Shown: piece after piece, positions 5,519-10,938 of the stretch
Numbering within the stretch: the stretch's first letter is position 1
Layout: each line of letters begins with the position of its first letter
Assembly: GCA_023481335.1 (NCBI GenBank)
Contig: JAMCWI010000086.1
Coordinates: 1-10,938 of the forward strand
Direction: 5' to 3'
Source of the DNA: Bacillota bacterium
GTDB lineage: Bacteria; Bacillota; Desulfotomaculia; Desulfotomaculales; Desulfotomaculaceae
Length of the DNA stretch: 10,938 nt
The notes under the pieces: model-generated
What the model saw: only the letters and a program-made list of their open reading frames with translations
Told to the model about the DNA's origin: nothing
Databases searched by the model: none
Position numbers and translations under genes: made by a program

Positions 5519-6772
5519 TCATAGAGCCTTTCTCAACATCGCATACGGCAGCACGACATGATCCAGCGGAACCAGGACTTTTTGCTGCGGGTGCGGGGCA
5601 GCCTTAAGCCTTGTCATGTCCTCCCCGTAGATTGCAGTTATTTTTTGTGAAAATGGTTTCCCTGCGGGAGTTATAACCTCAACCTCGTCCCCTTCGGCAA
5701 AATGGTTTCGCTGTTCTACATGCGCCAGCCCGTTCTTTCGGTCGTAGTCCAGCACAAGGCCGACAAAGGTGTAGCGGCGGTGGTAAATTTCACCCCCGTA
5801 ATGCAGTCCCGCTTCCCCCGGGTTTCCGAAAAAAAAAGCCGGTGGTTACTTGCGGTTGCTTACCTTGCCGATTTCAGCCAACCAGGCGGGATCAACCATG
5901 TAACCGTCCGGATTAGCGTATAAAAAATTGATGGCCTCCCGGTAAGCCCTGACAACAGTCGCCAGGTAGTGGACACTCTTCATCCTCCCCTCGATCTTGA
6001 AACTGTCAACCCCTGCCCCGGCAAGAGCGTCAATTTGCCCGATCAAACACAGGTCGCGAGAACTGAGTATGTACGCTCCCCTTTCGTCTTCTTCCAGGGG
6101 GAGGTATTGACCCGGCCTTTTTTCTTCAACCAGCGCATAACGCCAGCGGCATGACTGGGCACAGTCCCCCCGGTTAGCGTCACGTCCGAAGGCGAGGTAA
6201 TTACTCAAAAGGCAGCGTCCAGAGTAGGATATGCACATTGCACCGTGCACGAATACCTCCAGTTCTGCTTTTACCCTCATGCGAATTGTCTTTATTTCGG
6301 GCAGGGATAACTCGCGGGCCAGGACAATCCGTGACACCCCCTGTTCCTGCCAAAAACGGGCCGCTGTCCAGTTGGTTGTGTTGGCCTGGGTACTTAAGTG
6401 TACCTTGAGGTTGGGATATAAAGACAGGACCATACTTATTACCCCTGGATCGGTAGCTATAACCCCGTCTGCGCCGGACCTCACCACCGACTCAACAAAT
6501 TCCGGCAGGGATCCGATATCGTCGTTGCGGGCAAAAATATTCAAGGCAACGTATACACGGGCGCCCCGTTCGTGGGCAAATACTATTCCTTCGGCCATAT
6601 CTTTCTCACTGAAGTTACCGGCTCCCGCGCGCAGGCTAAAATGCCGCCCACCAAGGTAGACGGCATCCGCTCCGTATATTACGGCGACCTTTAATTTCTC
6701 CGGATCACCCGCCGGCGCCAGTAGTTCCGGCTTCTTTATCTCACTTCTCACTTCGCGCTTCTCACTTCTCAT
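5519..6772 (-). pseudogene. Peptidase U32-family gene split by an in-frame TAA
   Basis: The first part (6772 to TAA at 5848-5846, 308 codons) has the family front KKPELLAPAGDPEKL, YGADAVYLGG, the U32 signature EVFVHGAMCISYSGRCLLS with C180 and C187, and C204/C208, which with them form the probable Fe-S ligand set. After TAA the same frame continues PPAFFFGNPGEAGLHYGG and then the C-terminal domain (VEQRNHF, GDEVEV, APHPQQKV, MLRKAL) to TGA at 5519. Family members read SNRKYTTGFFFG here. A lost base in the Tyr codon plus an extra T in the following run (nine T) would produce exactly the observed 12-base misframe. Members of this family at this locus (yrrN/yrrO of Bacillus) act in tRNA 5-hydroxyuridine formation. 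The ATG overlaps the mltG stop (TAATG). A GTG at 5755 could restart translation but has no clear ribosome-binding site. It could be a real lesion or a sequencing error. Confidence 0.85.
6741..6768. repeat. Tandem heptanucleotide repeat (TCACTTC, four copies)
   Basis: Positions 6741-6747, 6748-6754 and 6762-6768 are identical; the third unit, 6755-6761, differs by two bases (GCGCTTC). On the coding strand the unit is GAAGTGA, and it encodes the first eleven residues of the U32 gene directly after the ATG. Seven is not a multiple of three, so gain or loss of one unit would shift the frame. Confidence 0.85.
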
Positions 6773-7788
6773 TATTGGTATTTCTCACGGTTTAGGTCGT
6801 GTTCAGCCAGGCTTGAGGCAAACGCATGCGTACCGTCTGGTTTTACAACATAGTAAAGATAATCGCTATTTGCCGGGTTAACCGCCGCAAGGAGGGAAGC
6901 CCTGCCGGGCAAGGCAATTGGGCCGGGCGGCAGGCCGTTCACCCGGTAAGTGTTGTATGGGGAATCCACTTCGAGATCACGGTAATATATTTTCTCCTTA
7001 TGGTTGTGGAGAGCATACTGGACAGTTGCATCGATCTGAAGAGGCATGGATAATTTTAGCCGGTTAAAGATTACACCTGATATTAGAGGCCTCTCCTGGT
7101 CAAACTTTGCCTCCCTTTCAATCATCGAAGCAACTGTAACGGCATGGCGCAGGGTCAGACCCACCCGGGCAGCTTTTTCGGCGTAGTCTAAATCCACCAT
7201 CTCTTTTTCAAAGCGCCCAAGCATCTTGTCGATTATCGCCCTTTCACCACTTCCCCGGGTAAACTGGTAGGTGTCGGGAAAGAGGTATCCCTCCAGCCTG
7301 TCGCTGCCGGAAGGAATCTGGTCCATGAAGGAATAACCAAAACTATCGCCGGCCAGAACAGAAATAAAGCGATCTCGATCAACGACGCCTTTTTCGGCCA
7401 GGAGATCAGCCACCTGTTCCGTCGTAAAACCCTCAGGAATAGTAACAGTTTGCACGGCCAGCCGGCCGTCAACCAGCTCGCTCAGCACCCGCGGGACAGA
7501 ATGGCTGTTTGGGATCCTGTATTCTCCGGCTTTAATTGCCCCGTCCAGTCCCCGGTATCTGGCGTAAAGCCGGAAAAAGAAAGGGCTTTTGATTACATCT
7601 TTTTGTTTTAAAATATCCCCAACCTGGCCTGCAGTAGCTTCACGGGGAATATTAACGACAACTTCCCGGGCGCTTCCCTGCAGCTCAACAGGAGATAGCT
7701 GGCTTAATACAAACAAAAACCCCAATATAATCGCCCCTGCCGGTAAAAGAGCCGTCAGGCGTTTTTTTCGCTTTGTTTTTTTGCTCAT
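6772..7788 (-). CDS. mltG: Endolytic murein transglycosylase MltG (YceG-like)
   Basis: 338 residues from the chosen start. A basic front KKTKRKKR and one membrane segment (about 12-30) anchor it. A LysM-like region follows (VNIPREATAGQVGDILKQKDVI), then the conserved core: TIPEGFTTEQVADLL, LEGYLFPDTYQF, the catalytic stretch VASMIEREA with E224 (E230 from the upstream TTG), VIFNRL, LQIDATVQYAL and SPYNTY-(x)6-PPGPI. MltG cuts nascent glycan strands at the membrane and so sets chain length; it works alongside PBPs such as the one downstream. ATG 7788 fits the usual MSKK-type front, although its GGAGG lies only 2 bases away; the in-frame TTG at 7806 has no close ribosome-binding site. Its TAA overlaps the U32 ATG by one base, so the two were made as one operon. 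Confidence 0.95.
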   Translation of the reverse strand: MSKKTKRKKRLTALLPAGAIILGFLFVLSQLSPVELQGSAREVVVNIPREATAGQVGDILKQKDVIKSPFFFRLYARYRGLDGAIKAGEYRIPNSHSVPRVLSELVDGRLAVQTVTIPEGFTTEQVADLLAEKGVVDRDRFISVLAGDSFGYSFMDQIPSGSDRLEGYLFPDTYQFTRGSGERAIIDKMLGRFEKEMVDLDYAEKAARVGLTLRHAVTVASMIEREAKFDQERPLISGVIFNRLKLSMPLQIDATVQYALHNHKEKIYYRDLEVDSPYNTYRVNGLPPGPIALPGRASLLAAVNPANSDYLYYVVKPDGTHAFASSLAEHDLNREKYQ

Positions 7789-7832
7789 AACCTCCACGGC
7801 GCCCAAAAATTTTTAAGTTGGATGTTCCCTTT

Positions 7833-9329
7833 TTAATGAGTAGCAATTACGCCGGACCCGGCGCCGGAAAGATCCGGACTGGTCTGCCCGGTGGCCGGCG
7901 GACCGGGTTTACCTCCCTGTCCTGCCCCGCCCGGTTTCCCAACGGGAGATGAAGGCGTGGAAGGTGCTATCTGCGGGCCGATCACTTCCATGACTCCAAC
8001 CGCGATTACTTTGTTGACCGGGTTATAGTCGCTGGAAGGAAGGGTTTCTTTCCTTTCCACAACCCCATTCCGATATACTATTCTCTGGGCTGCAGCCAGG
8101 TACCCCATGGCGCCCTCCTGCTTTACCACCTGTTCTCCCTTGGGAAGATTTGGATCTGTCTCGTAAACGGTTTTCGGTTCAATTTCCCGGGTTACCCAGG
8201 AAATAACCTTGACATCTCTTTTATATGCTGTGTTGCCGTAAATTTTTATAGTCAGGTAACCATTGCCGACCAAAGACTTTATATATAAATAACTGTCTGT
8301 ATTATTTAGGAACTTAAAGTCGATGGCGTCGAACACCACCGTGGCGTCCCGCCCGACGGGTACATAGCTTACCGGCAGGGCGTGGCTGACACGTTCCACT
8401 ATTTCCAGGTTCGCCAGTAAGACTGAGTTATATAGCGTGGTGGAAACCTGGCATACTCCCCCCCCGATCCCGTCAACGAGTTCATTGTTGATAATCACCG
8501 GGGCGGTTTTGTACCCTGATTCCGAACTGCGCGGCCCCACCACATCGTTGAAAGATACTTCGTGCCCGGGAAGGACCAGCAGTTCATCAAAAGCCTGAGC
8601 GGCGACACTGACATTATAAGACCGGCTTGCCTTGGACTGGTCAAAATAAGTGGTATATCCGGCCAAAAGACCGTTTACACCCGTGGAATTTAGCATTTCT
8701 GTCGATCGTTGCGGCTCGGCCTCGATGATGTGCAGGTTCACATCAGCATTTTTACCTTCAAGAAGGCTTAGTTTAATATCTCCCATAAGCACGTCAATAT
8801 CTACTGATGTTCCCTTTTCTGCGGGAATTACCGAAACGCTTTCATCCGGGAGTATTTTAAAACTTGCATCCCGCGGCTCACGGGTTATCTTACCTGTATA
8901 CTCTTTCATCATCCGGGTGAGCTTTTCCCGGTCAAATCCAATCATTAGAGGGACTTCAACCCCCCCTGTTTTAGCTTGGGTCCTTTCCTGCCAACGCTGA
9001 AGAACAGACCCTCTCCTGCCTACAGCAAGGGAAGCCTTCATCACCTCTTCCTTTTCCAGGTAAAAGCCCGCCTCATTTAATAGAAGCTGCCAGGTATTGC
9101 CGCCATACCGTAATGCTACCCTCCTGCTTTTAAGGTCTTTTTCCAACTCCGTGAGCTTAAGAATTCCCTCTTCTTTGTCGCAGCCCCCCAGTTCTACTCC
9201 GCCGGACTTTACCCCGGCTAATACTTTTTCCGTATTGGGGCCCAAAAATCCAGAAGACAGGAATACCAGTAATATTACCGCAGCAAGGGCGCCGGTAGAG
9301 AGCAAGAAGATTCCTGGGAACTTCCGCAT
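7833..9329 (-). CDS. VanW family protein with YoaR-like domain, G5 domain and Gly/Pro-rich tail
   Basis: 498 residues. A signal/anchor helix (about 7-29) is followed by a YoaR-type peptidoglycan-binding-like region (about 40-200, with GGVELGG), then the VanW domain (about 225-345) with YFDQSKASRSYNV, PGHEVSFNDVVGPR, the highly conserved GGGVCQVSTTLYN (C293) and SHALPVSYVPVGRDATV (H316). A G5 domain occupies about 373-448, and a low-complexity tail rich in Gly, Pro and Ser completes it. VanW is named from vancomycin-resistance clusters; domain and architecture point to an extracytoplasmic cell-wall protein, but its reaction is not established. It stands between DUF1292 and mltG, where Bacillus has no such gene. 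AGGAAG precedes the ATG at about ten bases. It is probably transcribed with mltG, 44 bases downstream; I see no convincing promoter. Confidence 0.92.
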   Translation of the reverse strand: MRKFPGIFLLSTGALAAVILLVFLSSGFLGPNTEKVLAGVKSGGVELGGCDKEEGILKLTELEKDLKSRRVALRYGGNTWQLLLNEAGFYLEKEEVMKASLAVGRRGSVLQRWQERTQAKTGGVEVPLMIGFDREKLTRMMKEYTGKITREPRDASFKILPDESVSVIPAEKGTSVDIDVLMGDIKLSLLEGKNADVNLHIIEAEPQRSTEMLNSTGVNGLLAGYTTYFDQSKASRSYNVSVAAQAFDELLVLPGHEVSFNDVVGPRSSESGYKTAPVIINNELVDGIGGGVCQVSTTLYNSVLLANLEIVERVSHALPVSYVPVGRDATVVFDAIDFKFLNNTDSYLYIKSLVGNGYLTIKIYGNTAYKRDVKVISWVTREIEPKTVYETDPNLPKGEQVVKQEGAMGYLAAAQRIVYRNGVVERKETLPSSDYNPVNKVIAVGVMEVIGPQIAPSTPSSPVGKPGGAGQGGKPGPPATGQTSPDLSGAGSGVIATH

Positions 9330-9371
9330 ATAAAGACACTTCCTGTTATCAGTTTAAAAAAACCACGAAAT

Positions 9372-9409
9372 AAAAAAGCCGGTTTTCAATATACCACCGA
9401 CCAGCTTTT
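9372..9409 (-). terminator. Intrinsic terminator after the DUF1292 gene
   Basis: On the minus strand AAAAGCTGGT (9409-9400) pairs with ACCGGCTTTT (9383-9374): ten pairs including one G-U, with a 16-base loop. The arm runs into six T (9377-9372). It lies 10 bases past the DUF1292 stop, so that gene may form a single-gene transcript with partial read-through to VanW. Confidence 0.6.
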
Positions 9410-9419
9410 AAATTTGGCC

Positions 9420-9710
9420 TTAGTCTTCTTCCTCTTCTTCCTCCAGCATCTCTTCCCAGGCGTCGGCTACTTTCTCCCACTCTTCGTTATCATCGATGTC
9501 GACCAGAAACTCGTTTCCATCGTCGTCCGTGGCAAATTTAAGGATTATGGCTTCACCGTTCTCGTCCTCTATTTCGGCGTCCTCGCCTTCTGCTACGGGT
9601 AGAAGTATGGCGTATTTTTCACTGTCTACCTCTATCACATCAATAACTTCAAAATCGTGCTCCGCGCCCTCTTCGTCAACCAGAGTAATAACTTCTTCCG
9701 GCATTCCCAA
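9420..9710 (-). CDS. DUF1292 family protein (YrzB-like)
   Basis: A small acidic protein with the DUF1292 core EVITLVDEEGAEHDFEVIDV, then DSEKYAILLPV, a D/E-rich middle and ATDDDGNEFLVDI; it ends in the run EEMLEEEEEED. Function is unknown in general; the gene follows ruvX in Bacillus as well (yrrK-yrzB), which supports the call. Start: TTG at 9710 (96 aa, MGMPEEV) has GGAGG 7 bases upstream; ATG at 9704 is two codons later but 13 bases from it. The first in-frame ATG, 9758, lies between the -35 and -10 hexamers of the promoter and so cannot be in the transcript. The protein is probably cytosolic. Confidence 0.9.
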   Translation of the reverse strand: MGMPEEVITLVDEEGAEHDFEVIDVIEVDSEKYAILLPVAEGEDAEIEDENGEAIILKFATDDDGNEFLVDIDDNEEWEKVADAWEEMLEEEEEED

Positions 9711-9736
9711 AGCCTCACCTCCCGAATTTTTTGACC

Positions 9737-9765
9737 ATTCTATACCAAAACAAGTCACCTGTCAA
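9737..9765 (-). promoter_or_regulatory. Sigma-A-type promoter of the DUF1292 gene
   Basis: On the minus strand a perfect TTGACA (9765-9760) and TAGAAT (9742-9737) are separated by 17 bases. Transcription would start near 9730, about 20 bases before the TTG start, leaving just room for the GGAGGTGA ribosome-binding site. Confidence 0.8.
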
Positions 9766-9770
9766 TAATA

Positions 9771-9788
9771 TAGCCTTTTACAGGGCTA
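9771..9788 (-). terminator. Weak terminator-like hairpin at the ruvX stop codon
   Basis: TAGCC (9788-9784) pairs with GGCTA (9775-9771) over an 8-base loop, followed by TATTATT. The stem is only five pairs and begins with the ruvX TAG itself. Termination would be inefficient at best. Confidence 0.3.
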
Positions 9789-10211
9789 CTTTAATCCTTT
9801 ACCCTGAAAATCGAGATAGCCCTGCAAAATCAATGAAGCAGCCATTTTATCAATCACCTTACGCCGCCTGGCCCGGCTCAAATCAGCTTCAATAAGGAGC
9901 TTGTCAGCTGCTTTGGTGGTCAGGCGCTCATCCCACAATTCCACAGGTAATTTCAGGCGTTCCGAGAGTTTACCCGCAAAAGCCTTAACCTTAACCGCCT
10001 GAGTTCCCGAACTGCCGTCCATATTGCGCGGCAGGCCAAGGACGATCCTCTCGACGTTATATTTGGCGGCCAACTCCCTGATCAGTTCTAAATCAGAGGC
10101 AAGCGACGCCTGTCTTTTAATAACTGTAATCCCCTGGGCAGTCCAGCCCAGCGGATCGCTTACTGCCACACCTATTCTCTTATCCCCAAAATCCAGGCCC
10201 ATTATGCGCAT
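9786..10211 (-). CDS. ruvX: RuvX/YqgF RNase H-fold nuclease family protein
   Basis: 141 residues, the usual family length. The motifs are in order: GLDFGDKRIGVAVSDPLG (first acidic residue D7), VLGLPRNMDGSSG (about 57-69), LWDERLTT (92-99) with the acidic D93/E94, and RRKVIDKMAASLILQGYLD at the end (D121). The family is known as the YqgF resolvase-like nuclease and is linked to processing of the 16S rRNA 5' end in bacteria. The ATG at 10211 has GGAAA about seven bases upstream; a second ATG three codons on (MGLDFG) is an alternative. Position before DUF1292 and close to mltG matches the Bacillus yrrK locus. It follows the aldo/keto reductase by 51 bases without a visible terminator, and a bare TATAAT (10251-10246) lies between without a -35. 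Confidence 0.96.
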   Translation of the reverse strand: MRIMGLDFGDKRIGVAVSDPLGWTAQGITVIKRQASLASDLELIRELAAKYNVERIVLGLPRNMDGSSGTQAVKVKAFAGKLSERLKLPVELWDERLTTKAADKLLIEADLSRARRRKVIDKMAASLILQGYLDFQGKGLK

Positions 10212-10262
10212 CAGGGATTTCCATTTCTTTTTTTAATTGAGAGTTATTATATTATTGGGCAT

Positions 10263-10938
10263 TTAAAAAATCTTGATACAAAAATCAGGACAGGCCGCAC
10301 TGCAATAGCCGCACAGGCGGCACCTGGAGCGTTCCACAACAACCCGGTCCCCGTTGATGGAAAGAGCTTCCGATGTGCAACTTTTTACACAATCGCCGCA
10401 ACCCCTGCACCATTCCTCAATATGCAGGCGGCGGGGCTGCCTTTTTACGAGCGCTTTCAGACCGCCGGGTACCGGCATGCCGGAGAAAAGCCGGACGTTG
10501 TAGTCCACTTCTTCCCTGGTACACATGCCTACCGCTACTGATGATACCTCGGGAAAGGAAAGCACGTATTGAAAGGCGTCATCTGCCCGTTCCAGCAGGT
10601 TGCCCCCGCCGAGCGCCTTCATGGTGTAAATGCCTTTACCGGCGCCGGCGGCAAGCTTGATGGCGCGAAGCATGTCTTCCCGGCTGCCGTCTCTGATGCC
10701 CAGGCCCTCAAGATTAAACAAGGGATGGATCACGTCGAATTCCTGTATGCTCGCCGCCGCCAGCACGGCTTCAACACTGTGAGTCGAAATACCTGCCGCC
10801 CGTACAAGTCCATTTGCCCTCAAGTCCATAAGGCTGCGGACGGCTTCCCAGTGCCCCCTGATAGTCAGCAGCGACTCCTGTTCGTGAAGCAGAAAAATAT
10901 CTATGTAGTCCCTGCCCAGGGAAGTCAGCGCTTTTTCC
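10263..10938 (-). CDS. Aldo/keto reductase with C-terminal 4Fe-4S motifs (5' end outside window)
   Basis: The frame is open from the window edge to TAA at 10263-10265, giving 224 residues of the C-terminal part. The first visible residues include LTSLGRDYIDIFLLHEQES, the usual strand/helix of the aldo/keto reductase barrel, followed by LVRAAGIST, DVIHPLFNLEG, GKGIYTMKALGGGNLL and SSVAVGMCTREEVDYNV. The end carries two ferredoxin-type clusters: CRGCGDCVKSCTSEAL and CRLCGYCSAACPDFC. Iron-sulfur aldo/keto reductases of this build are frequent in Clostridia and other anaerobes; substrates are mostly unknown, and the cluster suggests ferredoxin-linked rather than purely NADPH-linked chemistry (inference). 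The catalytic Asp-Tyr-Lys-His tetrad region lies mainly outside the window and cannot be checked. Internal ATG 10829 is not the start, since conserved barrel sequence precedes it. Confidence 0.93.
   Translation of the reverse strand, partial: EKALTSLGRDYIDIFLLHEQESLLTIRGHWEAVRSLMDLRANGLVRAAGISTHSVEAVLAAASIQEFDVIHPLFNLEGLGIRDGSREDMLRAIKLAAGAGKGIYTMKALGGGNLLERADDAFQYVLSFPEVSSVAVGMCTREEVDYNVRLFSGMPVPGGLKALVKRQPRRLHIEEWCRGCGDCVKSCTSEALSINGDRVVVERSRCRLCGYCSAACPDFCIKIF

Noticed and set aside
5846..5848. TAA in the U32 gene as a recoded codon
   Set aside because: TAA is not a selenocysteine codon, and the neighbouring residues are also off-consensus over four codons, which fits paired indels better than recoding.
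6231..6659. 142-codon plus-strand ORF opposite the U32 gene
   Set aside because: It is a mirror of a strongly conserved gene; the translation is rich in Ser, Arg and Thr, without motifs or a ribosome-binding site.
9711..9758. N-terminal extension of DUF1292 from the ATG at 9758
   Set aside because: The segment contains the -10 hexamer and lies next to the -35, so it should not be transcribed; homologues also begin near the later start.

Overview
The window reads as chromosomal DNA of a Gram-positive, anaerobic, spore-former-type Firmicute, most like the Peptococcaceae (Pelotomaculum/Desulfotomaculum group). This rests on the ruvX - DUF1292 - mltG - peptidase U32 block known from Bacillus and Clostridia, the VanW/G5 envelope protein, an aldo/keto reductase with a ferredoxin tail, and an apparent selenocysteine protein. 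The taxonomic placement is inference; no rRNA or species marker is present.

Left region (1-1870). A partial gene on the minus strand (1-378) encodes the nucleotide-binding front of a CapD/FlaA1-type sugar dehydratase/epimerase. Its homology stops where a perfect 23-bp inverted repeat begins (1-23, partner 441-463). Rightwards from the partner run a 51-codon ORF that I do not recognise and an AT-rich stretch with a class I methyltransferase gene (737-1546), typical of surface-polysaccharide loci. Next comes a gene that simple ORF calling misses: a 77-residue glutaredoxin-like protein (1637-1870) with an in-frame TGA at the first redox position of T-[TGA]-P-H-C, followed by a perfect 8-bp hairpin at the spacing expected of a bacterial SECIS element. 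It is best read as a selenoprotein. Two strong hairpins (1882-1919 and 1936-1974) close the convergent transcription units.

Middle region (2008-3694, minus strand). One probable operon runs from a clear sigma-A-type promoter (3666-3694): a regulator with three tandem XRE helix-turn-helix domains, a 2x[4Fe-4S] ferredoxin, an FmdB-type zinc ribbon and thioredoxin. A 13-bp palindrome overlapping the -10/start region is a candidate autoregulatory operator.

Right region (3706-10938, minus strand). In transcription order: an aldo/keto reductase with C-terminal ferredoxin motifs (5' end outside the window), ruvX, a DUF1292 gene with its own consensus promoter and a terminator, a VanW/G5 membrane-anchored protein, mltG, a U32-family gene and a class B penicillin-binding protein. 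VanW, MltG and the PBP all act on peptidoglycan outside the membrane. RuvX and U32 belong to RNA-processing or RNA-modification families. The U32 gene is broken by an in-frame TAA that separates the catalytic region from its C-terminal domain, and its start lies in a tandem heptanucleotide repeat. Several genes appear to start at TTG or GTG, judged from ribosome-binding-site spacing.
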